Below are positions 42,791 through 51,532 of a stretch of DNA of 64,000 bases, piece after piece. This stretch comes from Bacteroides sp. Its GTDB lineage: Bacteria; Bacteroidota; Bacteroidia; Bacteroidales; Muribaculaceae. Within the stretch, counting starts at the first letter, position 1. Each line of letters starts with the position of its first letter. The position numbers were made by a program, and so were the translations under genes. Location: NCBI GenBank assembly GCA_014802535.1, contig JAAVCC010000013.1:136834-200833 (forward strand), given 5' to 3'. A model generated the notes under the pieces. It had not been told where the DNA came from. It saw nothing but the letters and a program-made list of their open reading frames with translations, and ran no database searches.

Positions 42791-43183
42791 TTATCTATCA
42801 TTTTTTTTCTTTTCGATCATTTCAATAAGTTCTTTTAATTCGGCTATCGAGATAGAATCATCTTCAACCAATGTTGAAACGACATTAAGATAGCTGTTAT
42901 TAAAATATCCTTTTATTACGTTGCCTAAGCTGCGACGTCCGAGAGATTCACGGTCGCGTGTCGGAAAGTAACGAAAGGCATCGTGGTCTTCATTATGACT
43001 CACAAATCCTTTTTCTTCAAGTCCGCGTACAACAGTTGATACGGTGTTGAAGTGGGGTTGAGGATCGGGAAACAATGTCAGGAGTTCTCTGACAGCCATT
43101 GGTTTGCCTGCGCTCCAAAGCATCTGGAGCAGCTCTTCTTCGCGACGTGTTAATAATTCTTTGAGTCTTCCTTTTTTTGCCAT
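42791..43183 (-). CDS. BlaI/MecI/CopY family repressor
   Basis: A 130-aa winged-helix repressor. LLTRREEELLQMLWSAGKPM and AVRELLTLFPDPQPHFNTVS then TVVRGLEEKGFVSHNE are the family's DNA-binding helices; the C-terminal half dimerises and holds the usual cleavage region. It is directly followed by the M56 sensor gene (TAA then ATG), the standard bla/mec-type pair. Two palindromes upstream are likely operators for autoregulation. No beta-lactamase gene is adjacent, so the regulon is probably envelope stress. Confidence 0.93.
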   Translation of the reverse strand: MAKKGRLKELLTRREEELLQMLWSAGKPMAVRELLTLFPDPQPHFNTVSTVVRGLEEKGFVSHNEDHDAFRYFPTRDRESLGRRSLGNVIKGYFNNSYLNVVSTLVEDDSISIAELKELIEMIEKKKNDR

Positions 43184-43190
43184 TTTGTTA

Positions 43191-43204
43191 ACTAATATTT
43201 TAGT
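43191..43204. promoter_or_regulatory. Candidate BlaI operator 1
   Basis: ACTAATATTTTAGT, palindromic except for one base pair, 7 bp before the blaI-type start codon. Confidence 0.7.
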
Positions 43205-43222
43205 TTCGTTTGCAAATTAACG

Positions 43223-43236
43223 ACTAAAATTTTAGT
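43223..43236. promoter_or_regulatory. Candidate BlaI operator 2
   Basis: ACTAAAATTTTAGT, a perfect 14-bp palindrome; its centre is 32 bp (three helical turns) from operator 1. Confidence 0.75.
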
Positions 43237-43382
43237 TATGCAAGAAAAATCAAAAAAAATTTCAAAAAAATAGCAAATTACCATGGTTAATACTTTTTAA
43301 CGGTTAATAAGGTCTATTATAAAATAAAAAAGAGTACTTTTACAGCTCAAAACAAAATCATTTATCACACGTTTTGAGGGAA

Positions 43383-44126
43383 ATGAATTTTAATTATCTG
43401 AAATATTTGATTTTGACTATTCTTTTTGGTAGTTTATCATTAGGATTGTCAGGTCAGGAAACGTTCAAGCGTGGTCTCGAACAACATTCTTTTATTCCGA
43501 AAGGGCAGTGGATTACCGGTGTGAGTGTCAGTTACACTCAATCTGACCAAAATAACTATCAGTTTTTTATAATAGAAAATCTGAATGGCGATACTTATTC
43601 GTTTAAAGTGTCTCCTATGCTGATGTATGCCTTCAAAAGCAATATGGCTGCCGGCGGGCGTTTTGCATACACTCGTTCGCTTACCCGATTGCGTAATGCG
43701 AGCGTTATTGTTGATAATGAAACCAGCTATGATGTTACTAATCTTTATCGTCTGAGTCATACCTATTATGGCATGGCTGCATTCCGCAATTATATCAGTC
43801 TCGGCAACAGTAAACGCTTTGGTTTGTTCAATGAACTTCAAGTACAGGTTGGCGGCGGCGAATCTAAATTGCTTAACGGTGTCAATGAAGAGCTAACCGG
43901 AACATTTACGCGTGATTATTCACTTGATATCGGTTTGGCTCCCGGTATGTGTATGTTCCTGACCAACTATTCGGCAATAGAAGTCAATGTCGGGGTACTT
44001 GGCTTTGCTTATCGTAAATCCAAGGCTGTCACTGACCAGATATATGTGGCACATGTACGTTCTCAGTCGGCAAATTTTAATGTTAACCTGTTTTCTATCA
44101 CGTTTGGTGTGGTGTTTTACCTATAA
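43383..44126 (+). CDS. Outer-membrane beta-barrel protein A
   Basis: 247 aa from the ATG at 43383 (a TTG is in frame three codons before). Signal peptide LTILFGSLSLGLSGQ, then FIPKGQWITGVSVSYTQS and alternating strands, ending LFSITFGVVFYL. The second gene of the operon encodes a relative: both share (F)xPKGQW, FRNYxxLG, KRFxxFNE and PGxCxF. Probably a small outer-membrane barrel. TACTTTTA ~40 bp upstream is a candidate -7 box. Confidence 0.8.
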   Translation: MNFNYLKYLILTILFGSLSLGLSGQETFKRGLEQHSFIPKGQWITGVSVSYTQSDQNNYQFFIIENLNGDTYSFKVSPMLMYAFKSNMAAGGRFAYTRSLTRLRNASVIVDNETSYDVTNLYRLSHTYYGMAAFRNYISLGNSKRFGLFNELQVQVGGGESKLLNGVNEELTGTFTRDYSLDIGLAPGMCMFLTNYSAIEVNVGVLGFAYRKSKAVTDQIYVAHVRSQSANFNVNLFSITFGVVFYL

Positions 44127-44129
44127 ATT

Positions 44130-45029
44130 ATGTTGACAATGAAAAGAGCTATATATATTATTATGACATTGATTGGTCTCGGCTTTTGTCAGCAGATTGC
44201 GGCCGAACCGGTTGGAATAGAATTCAATCCGTTAAAATCAATGGCAAACCGTAAAAAGATACCGGTTGACTCGACCATTGTACGTCCCGACGGCTTTGAT
44301 GAAAAGGTTATTATCGGAGATGATACGGTCAGTATTATTATTCCCGAAAAAAATTACGGTCGATATGATCGAGGTCTGTTCAATTACTTGTTTGTACCTA
44401 AAGGTCAGTGGGCATTCGGACTCACAGCTTCTTATGGTGAGTTCTCGACCGATGATCTTGAAATGTTGTCGATTATAACTGATCTCGATTTTAAGGTAAA
44501 AGCTTATTCTATCAGACCGTCGATTTCATATTTCTTTAAAAATAATCAATCAATCGGTTTAAAGTTTAACTATATCAGAACCATGGCTGATCTTCAGCAT
44601 TTGTCGGTTGACTTTGATGAGGATCTCAGTTTCTCAATCAGTAACATCAGCTACTATTCTCAAAGCTATTCGGCATCGGTTTTCTATCGCAATTATGTTG
44701 GTCTTGGAACTGAAAAAAGGTTTGCTATCTTTAATGAAGTTGATTTGACATTAGGTAGCGGAACGAGCCGCTTTAAGCGTTATTATAATGAAGAATTACG
44801 AGATACACGTACAAATGTAACATCGGCTTCATTGAATTTCAGTCCGGGTGTATGTGTATTTATAATGGATAATGTTTCTTTCAATGTTTCGTTCGGTGTA
44901 TTTGGCTTGAATTTCAATCGAGAGAAACAAATAACAAATGAGATTGAAGAGGGTACTCGTTTTTCATCGGGTGCAAACTTCAAGTTCAATATTTTCAATA
45001 TCAATTTCGGACTCGGAATCCATATATAA
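44130..45029 (+). CDS. Outer-membrane beta-barrel protein B
   Basis: 299 aa (an ATG three codons later is equally plausible). Signal peptide in MTLIGLGFCQQIAAE; an N-terminal ~70-residue extension absent in protein A; then the shared barrel: FVPKGQWAFGLTASYG, VFYRNYVGLGTEKRFAIFNE, FSPGVCVFIMDN, ending FNIFNINFGLGIHI. It starts three bases after the stop of A. The two paralogs probably form related barrels for one surface structure. Confidence 0.8.
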   Translation: MLTMKRAIYIIMTLIGLGFCQQIAAEPVGIEFNPLKSMANRKKIPVDSTIVRPDGFDEKVIIGDDTVSIIIPEKNYGRYDRGLFNYLFVPKGQWAFGLTASYGEFSTDDLEMLSIITDLDFKVKAYSIRPSISYFFKNNQSIGLKFNYIRTMADLQHLSVDFDEDLSFSISNISYYSQSYSASVFYRNYVGLGTEKRFAIFNEVDLTLGSGTSRFKRYYNEELRDTRTNVTSASLNFSPGVCVFIMDNVSFNVSFGVFGLNFNREKQITNEIEEGTRFSSGANFKFNIFNINFGLGIHI

Positions 45030-45034
45030 TCAAT

Positions 45035-46612
45035 ATGAAAGGATTGAAAAGTATATTTGTACCGCTTTGTTGTGCCGTGATGTCGGTTATTGGCGGTTGC
45101 ATTAAAAATGATATTCCGTATCCTCGGATACAGGCTAATATCCGTGCTTTTGACGTTGCAGGCTCTTATAAGGCTGCCGAGATTGATTCGACCGAAATGA
45201 CCGTGAATGTTTATTTGGACGAATCGACTAATATCAGAAGTGTCAGAATTGACTCATTCGCATTGACACCTGAGGCACATTTTGTAGATTTTGACCCGTC
45301 GGTGCCTGTTGACCTGTCTGAATCCAAACAAGTAACTGTAGCTCTATATCAGGATTATGTTTGGACAATAACCGCCAATCAGCCGATTGAACGCTACTTT
45401 ACGGTGGCAAATCAAATTGGTGCAAGTGAAATTGACGTTCCTGCCCATCGTGTTATCGCCTATGTTTCTGCATCGGCCGATGTGTCAGCTCTAAAAGTGC
45501 TTTCTATCAAGTTGTGGCCCGAAGGCTCAACGGTTGAAACTGATCTGCTTGAAGGTACGGTTGATTTTAGTCGTCCTGTGGAGGTTAAGGTAGAGCAGTT
45601 CGGTATTTCTGAAACATGGTATATCTATATTGAGTCACGTCAAGCCTCGGTTACTACTGTTAGTGCTGATGGATGGACTTGTGTCGGTTGGGTATATGGT
45701 GAGGCAGAAGAAGGCCGTGATAACGGTGTTGAATATCGCAAATCGACCGACACCGAATGGATTCGTGCACCTAAAGAATGGATAACAACTGACGGTGGTT
45801 CGTTTACTTGTCGCCTTGTTCATCTTGAACCGTTGACAAAATATGACGTAAGAACTTATAGCGATGAAGATTATGGCTCGGAAATGTCGTTTACAACAGG
45901 TGTTACTCTCCAAGTACCAAATACCGATTTCAATAATTGGTGGCTGAACGGTAAAGTTTGGAATCCGTGGGCTGAAGGAGCCGAGTCATTCTGGGATACC
46001 GGTAATAAAGGTGCAACCACGCTTGGAACAAGTAACACATATCCGAGTGAAGATACTCCAACCGGTACAGGAACTGCGGCTTGTCTTGAAACTCGTTTTG
46101 TTGGTATTGGCGCAATTGGAAAGCTCGCAGCCGGAAATATATTTTCGGGATATTATGTCGCAACTGACGGAACAAACGGAATTTTGTCATTCGGTCGTGA
46201 ATTCACCGAACGTCCCACCAAGTTGAGAGGCTATTTTAAATATAAATCAACGGCTATATCAAGCACAACTGCCGGATATGAAGATTTAAAGGGTCGAAAT
46301 GATACCTGTTTTATATGGTGTGCGCTTTCTGATAAAAGTGAACCATATGAGATCAGGACAAATCCCAAAAATCTTCAGTTGTTCAGCCCTAACGATCCGT
46401 CGGTTATTGCATACGGAAACTTCCAGTTGGGTGAAACTGTAAGTAGTTACAGAGAGTTTGAAATCAAGCTCAATTATAACGCTACAAACCGTGTTCCGAG
46501 ATATATTGTAATAGTTGCTTCGGCAAGTAAGTATGGTGACTATTTCACCGGTGGAAACGGTAGTACGCTCTATATAGATGATTTTGAGCTACTATATGAT
46601 TATGACGACTGA
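45035..46612 (+). CDS. PCMD domain lipoprotein
   Basis: 525 aa. Lipoprotein leader ending in IGGC; two beta-sandwich-like regions (residues ~30-200, resembling DUF/BACON-like folds), a fibronectin-like stretch (GVEYRKSTDTEWIRAP ... LVHLEPLTKYDVRTYS), and a C-terminal ~230-residue PCMD domain (putative carbohydrate metabolism): NTDFNNWWLNGKVWNPW, TRFVGIGAIGKLAAGNIF and the closing STLYIDDFELLYD. PCMD lipoproteins occur beside outer-membrane barrels in gut Bacteroidales. Third gene in the operon, 5 bp after protein B. Confidence 0.85.
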   Translation: MKGLKSIFVPLCCAVMSVIGGCIKNDIPYPRIQANIRAFDVAGSYKAAEIDSTEMTVNVYLDESTNIRSVRIDSFALTPEAHFVDFDPSVPVDLSESKQVTVALYQDYVWTITANQPIERYFTVANQIGASEIDVPAHRVIAYVSASADVSALKVLSIKLWPEGSTVETDLLEGTVDFSRPVEVKVEQFGISETWYIYIESRQASVTTVSADGWTCVGWVYGEAEEGRDNGVEYRKSTDTEWIRAPKEWITTDGGSFTCRLVHLEPLTKYDVRTYSDEDYGSEMSFTTGVTLQVPNTDFNNWWLNGKVWNPWAEGAESFWDTGNKGATTLGTSNTYPSEDTPTGTGTAACLETRFVGIGAIGKLAAGNIFSGYYVATDGTNGILSFGREFTERPTKLRGYFKYKSTAISSTTAGYEDLKGRNDTCFIWCALSDKSEPYEIRTNPKNLQLFSPNDPSVIAYGNFQLGETVSSYREFEIKLNYNATNRVPRYIVIVASASKYGDYFTGGNGSTLYIDDFELLYDYDD

Positions 46613-46648
46613 TTTTAACAGTCAGCCGTTAGATTAAACGAAGTATTC

Positions 46649-47305
46649 TTAGACTAAATATATTGTAGTGTCGTCAATACCTGCTTCAAGCAGTGATTGG
46701 CGACGCTCTCTACATGTAGCACACGTTCCGCAATGATTCGTGCCGCCACGATAACAGCTATATGTTAGCGAGTAGTCTATGCCTAATTTTTTTCCTCGTT
46801 TTGCAATGTCGGCTTTTGTCAGTCCGGTATAAGGGGCTGTCAGTTTGACCGGAGCGTATGTCCCGGCTTGGATTGCTGCATCCATTGCGTTGACAAAGCG
46901 TGATGTGCAATCGGGATATATTGCGTGATCGCCTGAGTGGTTAGCCATCATTACGGTTTTCAACCCGCGACTTTCTGCAATTCCGGCTGCTATTGAAAGC
47001 ATTATTCCGTTTCGGAAAGGTACGACCGTTGACTTTAAATTTTCTTCGGCATAGTCGGCATCGGGTATAGCGTCCGCTCCTGAAAGTAATGAACTTTTAA
47101 AGTATTGGTGGATAAAAGCCAGGTCAATCTCAACTAACTCTATGCCAAGAGCTTTGCAATGTATGCGGGCACATTCGGCTTCGCGTTTATTATGATTTGA
47201 CCCATAGTTGAAGTTTATAGCAACTGCGATTGAGTCTTTATATTCATAGAGCATGGTGGTTGAGTCCATGCCTCCTGATAGTATTAAAACTGCTTTATCG
47301 GTCAT
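46649..47305 (-). CDS. queC: 7-cyano-7-deazaguanine synthase
   Basis: Converts CDG to preQ0 with ATP and ammonia in queuosine synthesis. The 218-aa protein has the PP-loop [13 protein letters not shown] at the start and the zinc-binding cysteines [19 protein letters not shown] at the end, both as in QueC. The gene overlaps queF by 4 bp (ATGA), so the two successive pathway steps are translationally coupled. Confidence 0.95.
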   Translation of the reverse strand: MTDKAVLILSGGMDSTTMLYEYKDSIAVAINFNYGSNHNKREAECARIHCKALGIELVEIDLAFIHQYFKSSLLSGADAIPDADYAEENLKSTVVPFRNGIMLSIAAGIAESRGLKTVMMANHSGDHAIYPDCTSRFVNAMDAAIQAGTYAPVKLTAPYTGLTKADIAKRGKKLGIDYSLTYSCYRGGTNHCGTCATCRERRQSLLEAGIDDTTIYLV

Positions 47306-47793
47306 TTTTTGTTTATAATTTCAATACCATAGTTAAATGCTGCCAATCGTCGATCCTGAGCCAGTTGTTTATGGTCGGCGTCTGCATAATTGGCATATGG
47401 ATAAATTGAGATGCCTCCGCGAGGTGTAAAAAATCCGACGACTTCAATATAACGCGGATTCATCAGTGCTACAAGATCATTCATAATGATGTTTATACAA
47501 TCTTCATGAAAGTCTCCATGGTTGCGAAAGCTGAAAAGATATAGTTTCAGACTTTTGCTCTCGACCATTTTTATATTAGGTATATAATTGATTACAATTT
47601 TGGCAAAATCAGGTTGCCCGGTTTTTGGACATAACGAAGTGAATTCCGGACAAGTAAATGTGACAAGATATTCATTCTCGGGATGCTTGTTCTCGAAAGT
47701 TTCGAGAACTTCAGGAGCATATTGTTCAGGATATTTTACACCTGTGTTTCCGAGGAGTGTTACTCCTTCTAACTGTTGTTCGGTTCGTGGCAT
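47302..47793 (-). CDS. queF: NADPH-dependent preQ0 reductase QueF
   Basis: Reduces the nitrile of preQ0 to preQ1. At 163 aa it is the single-domain (type I) form. The catalytic Cys lies in [18 protein letters not shown], and the conserved QueF segment [20 protein letters not shown] follows. Only 17 bp separates it from the upstream solute-binding protein gene; no room for a preQ1 riboswitch is present there. QueD and QueE genes are not in the window. Confidence 0.95.
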   Translation of the reverse strand: MPRTEQQLEGVTLLGNTGVKYPEQYAPEVLETFENKHPENEYLVTFTCPEFTSLCPKTGQPDFAKIVINYIPNIKMVESKSLKLYLFSFRNHGDFHEDCINIIMNDLVALMNPRYIEVVGFFTPRGGISIYPYANYADADHKQLAQDRRLAAFNYGIEIINKK

Positions 47794-47810
47794 GATGAAA
47801 AGATGTAAAA

Positions 47811-48632
47811 TTATTTATTGGAATGTAGATATTTTGATTTTAAGTCTTTGAATCGCTTTGTTTTGTTATATTGAGTAAACCAACTGTTGATTGAATCGCA
47901 TAACTCCTGATGTTTGGGCGTTGTCATCCAAGATTGAAACTGGTTGAATGACACGGCATTTGTGATGTCAAGATTTGGGTAGTCTTTTGCGATATGTCGA
48001 GCAATTTCTTCGCTGATTACGGCTTGCTTGATTTCGCCCAATGCTACTAAAATAGCGAGTTGTTCAGGCCCGTACTCGGGGTCTTCGATTATGTGGATTG
48101 TATCTCCAATTTCACGTGAAAGGCTGGCAAGGCGGTCAGATGCGGGAGCACCGGCTGCGACAAAAACCGTGTCTCCGGCAAGCGCAATATGTGAAAATTG
48201 AGTAGTATCGTTTGTCTTTTGTTTTACAAGTACACGACGGTCAACATATATAGGCTCTGTAAATATGTAATTGTTCTTTAGCTTGGCAGTAGTTGGAATG
48301 TCACTTACAATAAGATCGTAGCGACCTTTGTTTAATCCGTCGATAGCTGTTTTCAAGTTAGAAAATCCCCAGAACCGGATATTGATATTTTTCTCTCTTG
48401 CAAAGTCTTGAAGAATTTCATAGTGAAACCCTGAAAGTGTATCACCTTCAGTTTTTACAGAAGTCGGAGACAATTCTATTGCAACATTTATTGTATCTCC
48501 TTCGGCGCGTTTGCTATGATTGTTTGAAGTTGGAGCAGTGCATTGTCTGATTAGGAACACAATAACAAGCACAGTTGCCAATGTTACGGCATAACGACGT
48601 ATTTTGTCTTTTTTTAGTTTAATTTGTTTCAT
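47811..48632 (-). CDS. Membrane-anchored solute-binding (SBP_bac_3/MltF-N type) protein
   Basis: 273 aa. One N-terminal helix ([17 protein letters not shown]) followed by a type 3 periplasmic binding domain: [43 protein letters not shown]. This fold senses amino acids or peptidoglycan fragments; the domain alone resembles the N-terminal part of MltF without the lytic transglycosylase. The start overlaps the porin stop by 1 bp, so porin and binding protein are coupled. No ABC transporter genes are beside it. Confidence 0.8.
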   Translation of the reverse strand: MKQIKLKKDKIRRYAVTLATVLVIVFLIRQCTAPTSNNHSKRAEGDTINVAIELSPTSVKTEGDTLSGFHYEILQDFAREKNINIRFWGFSNLKTAIDGLNKGRYDLIVSDIPTTAKLKNNYIFTEPIYVDRRVLVKQKTNDTTQFSHIALAGDTVFVAAGAPASDRLASLSREIGDTIHIIEDPEYGPEQLAILVALGEIKQAVISEEIARHIAKDYPNLDITNAVSFNQFQSWMTTPKHQELCDSINSWFTQYNKTKRFKDLKSKYLHSNK

Positions 48633-50593
48633 TAGTTTGCAAAATCTACTGATATACCAAACTGGAATCGACGCGGATTAAGAGGGTAGTGGGGCATTGA
48701 AAAATAATTTGACCCGAATAATCCTTGGTTAACGTGAGAATACATAATGTAAAAACGCGCTTTAGAGAGTTTCATGTTTGCGTATGCATTCATGAACGGG
48801 TAGTTTCCACACTCAACTTCGTTTTGATTGTAGAAACTCATTGTTGCCGGTTGATAATTTACACTTTTGTATTTGGTGTAATAGTCACAATCTACTCCGA
48901 TTTGAACATGTAATACGCCTGCAACTCTAAAAAGCAGATATAGGTTTGAATAGACCGCAAGTTTTGGTAATGGAATTACACTTTGTTGGGTTGATGTCTG
49001 ATAGGTAATGGTGTTTTCCCAGTTCAATACACCAAACTTGAAGTTTTGTTGAAGTCGGGCACTGATTATCTGAACATTGCCTGAGTATTGTGTCGGCAAA
49101 CAGTCTGAATTAAAATAGATATGATTTTGAATATTTTCTACACCGACATCAAGGTGGGTTCGTGAAAACGGAATATCAATAAATCCTCCGGCTTTAAGTG
49201 ATCTTCTTTTACCAAAGTCATTTTTCCAAATAAAGTGGTTCGAAATATAGTTATTCATAAAATATGGCGCGGCAACATTATAAAAATGGCCATATCCTGT
49301 TATGCTGACAGTATCACCAAAGAGGGGAATGTGGGTATTAACTTCGCCATCAAGTTTTACTTCGCCTGCAGCTCGTGCAACCATCCCGATTTGAGCAGTT
49401 GCCGAGTAGTTTAATATTTTGCCTTGTTGCTTTGTTAATTGACCTCCAATCCATAGAAAGTTTTCAGTCCCTTTGGGCGCAATCTCAGGGTGAGGATTTG
49501 CGATTAATCCGTCAGGCAGTGGAAAAGTTCCGGTAATTGTATCAGGCGTCTGAAAGTATTTATTAATACGATATGTTGCAAATGCCGACAATCCGGCTTT
49601 AGCCCATTTGTTGAAACCTTCAAGCAACGAGATTCCGACCGTATTTGTTAACGACCAGGCGGTTGTACGGTCATAAGTTTGCTGTGCGTTCAGATATGAA
49701 CGTTCCCAAAAGCCGTTTTCATTTGATGTCGCATTAAAAATGTGTTTGTTGTCGTTGTACTTTAAAGTCCAGATGATGCTTGATACAGGGATATATGTAC
49801 GACGAGGAACAGTATCTCCTTCTTCGGGTGGATCTTCGTGGTAATAACCAAGTTTATAACGGTTATTGAGATATAGTTCGGTGCCGACTACACGTGAGTG
49901 GGAGTTGTTTAGACGAGTCGGTATGTTCTTGGGTCTTATAGACGTCGATCCTCCTTGCACCTCTGCCGGATCGGTAATAAATAAGTCATTAGTAATACCG
50001 CCATTTTCTTTGTTTAGAAAGTTGAAGTGATTGAAGTATCCTTGAAACTCATATTTTTCACCGATATATGATCCTGAGAATCCCCATGTAAAGTCTTTGT
50101 CAGCTTGATTGTTATAGCTTCCTTTGGAATATAGATAATCAACGAGTGCACCTATTTGGGCTTGTTTATTTATGTTGCCTGAAAACACGCCTGAAAGTCG
50201 GTCTTGTGCATTGTCTCGTCCGCCTCCGGTGTTATAACTTAGCAAAGTCATCGGAATACGGGTGTTATAAAATTTCATTTTTGATTCGGATGGTAGCCAA
50301 TGATAAAGAGCGTCGTTAAAGAAAAAGTCGCTCATTGGCTGACGATCAAAAAATATCAGATTTAGCCCTTCGGCACCAAGATTGCCTGTTGTTGCGTATG
50401 CATCGGAAACATCAGATGGTACTGATTGCCTATAATAGTTTAGCAGAAGAGTGTCTATAGTTGATTCTTCACGTAACCCCAGCGGTGGTGTGATTTTCCA
50501 TGCATATCCCGGTTCAAGCTTGGTCTTCTTTTTAGCTGTCGAGAATAGTGGTAAAAATGCTATGATGAGTATGAATATATATATTCTTCGCAT
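48632..50593 (-). CDS. Large putative porin (Porin_10 type)
   Basis: A 653-aa outer-membrane protein. Signal peptide MRRIYIFILIIAFLPLFSTA, then KLEPGYAWKITPPLGLREES and a long barrel with many GYY/FNH/NYI-type strands; recognisable pieces are MPMTL-like LLSYNTGGGRDNAQDRLSG and GSYIGEKYEFQGYFNHF. It ends PRRFQFGISVDFAN with a C-terminal aromatic strand. The pattern is that of Bacteroidota putative porins of ~650 aa. Co-transcribed with the solute-binding protein and probably queF-queC. Confidence 0.82.
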   Translation of the reverse strand: MRRIYIFILIIAFLPLFSTAKKKTKLEPGYAWKITPPLGLREESTIDTLLLNYYRQSVPSDVSDAYATTGNLGAEGLNLIFFDRQPMSDFFFNDALYHWLPSESKMKFYNTRIPMTLLSYNTGGGRDNAQDRLSGVFSGNINKQAQIGALVDYLYSKGSYNNQADKDFTWGFSGSYIGEKYEFQGYFNHFNFLNKENGGITNDLFITDPAEVQGGSTSIRPKNIPTRLNNSHSRVVGTELYLNNRYKLGYYHEDPPEEGDTVPRRTYIPVSSIIWTLKYNDNKHIFNATSNENGFWERSYLNAQQTYDRTTAWSLTNTVGISLLEGFNKWAKAGLSAFATYRINKYFQTPDTITGTFPLPDGLIANPHPEIAPKGTENFLWIGGQLTKQQGKILNYSATAQIGMVARAAGEVKLDGEVNTHIPLFGDTVSITGYGHFYNVAAPYFMNNYISNHFIWKNDFGKRRSLKAGGFIDIPFSRTHLDVGVENIQNHIYFNSDCLPTQYSGNVQIISARLQQNFKFGVLNWENTITYQTSTQQSVIPLPKLAVYSNLYLLFRVAGVLHVQIGVDCDYYTKYKSVNYQPATMSFYNQNEVECGNYPFMNAYANMKLSKARFYIMYSHVNQGLFGSNYFSMPHYPLNPRRFQFGISVDFAN

Positions 50594-50647
50594 ATCAGTT
50601 TGTTATAACTACTGCAAAGATACATCTAAAATTTAAAACGTGAAAGT

Positions 50648-51532
50648 TTAACCGCAAAGAATACGTTTCAATTTGTATATGGGCATGATTATTTCTGCTA
50701 TAATATGATAACGACTAAGTCTTTTATCGGTCGCAACAGGGGTAACATCACTTCCGTTTTTTTTAGCAATTTCGAGCAAATACAGGTGTATTAGCGAACA
50801 TCTGATTTTTGTCAAGAAAGAGGCACGCTTATGTTCTGATAAGAGTTTGTAATATAGCGCATTACCGATCGGATTTGCTTCCATCAAATTTCGATATTGT
50901 GCGGTTAATCCATCAGGCTGATATTCGCAAAAATTCAGTCTTGAATTTATAAATCGGACGAGCTTATTTTTAGTAATGGTTTGCCAAATAACACCTTCGG
51001 GGATGAATTTCTCATTGTCAAAAACAGGGAACGGATTTTGTTTCATTAAATCGGCGCGGAACATCAGAAGTCGGTCTCCTTTGTAATTCATGCGGAAATA
51101 ATAGTCAAAAAACGGCAAATCAATAACCGGATCATCGGGATGTTTACCAATAACTTTATTATCAAAAGTTACTTTAATTGCACTTATCCCGCATATTTCT
51201 TCCGACTTAACTAATTTAGCATGGTTAGATAAAATTTCAATTGCATCGTACGATAGTAAGTCGTCGCTGTCAACAATGCAAACCCAATCTCCGATGCAAT
51301 GGGGCAAAGCTAAATTTATAGCTATATGTTTTCCTCTGTTTTGTTGGTGTAAAAACTTTATAGAAATGATGTTGTCATTTAAAAACTTGTGCACAATCTC
51401 GATGGTATTATCAGTCGATCCGTCATCTACAATAATCCATTCAAAATCATCGCATGTTTGATGGAGCAGACTGTTATAAAGTCGGCAAAGTATGTGAGCG
51501 CGGTTGTATGTCGGAGTAATAATGCTTATCAT
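50648..51532 (-). CDS. Family 2 glycosyltransferase
   Basis: 294 aa. GT-A fold: MISIITPTYNRAHILCRLYN, then FEWIIVDDGSTDNTIEIV and the metal-binding CIVDSDDLLSYDAI. The C-terminal half continues the EpsE/WcaA-like pattern without membrane helices. It starts inside the stop codon of the flippase gene (TGATG), so the two are coupled. Donor and acceptor sugars are unknown; likely part of surface polysaccharide assembly. Confidence 0.92.
   Translation of the reverse strand: MISIITPTYNRAHILCRLYNSLLHQTCDDFEWIIVDDGSTDNTIEIVHKFLNDNIISIKFLHQQNRGKHIAINLALPHCIGDWVCIVDSDDLLSYDAIEILSNHAKLVKSEEICGISAIKVTFDNKVIGKHPDDPVIDLPFFDYYFRMNYKGDRLLMFRADLMKQNPFPVFDNEKFIPEGVIWQTITKNKLVRFINSRLNFCEYQPDGLTAQYRNLMEANPIGNALYYKLLSEHKRASFLTKIRCSLIHLYLLEIAKKNGSDVTPVATDKRLSRYHIIAEIIMPIYKLKRILCG

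Noticed and set aside
47794..47810. preQ1 riboswitch upstream of queF
   Set aside because: Only 17 bp separate queF from the upstream gene, too short for an aptamer.
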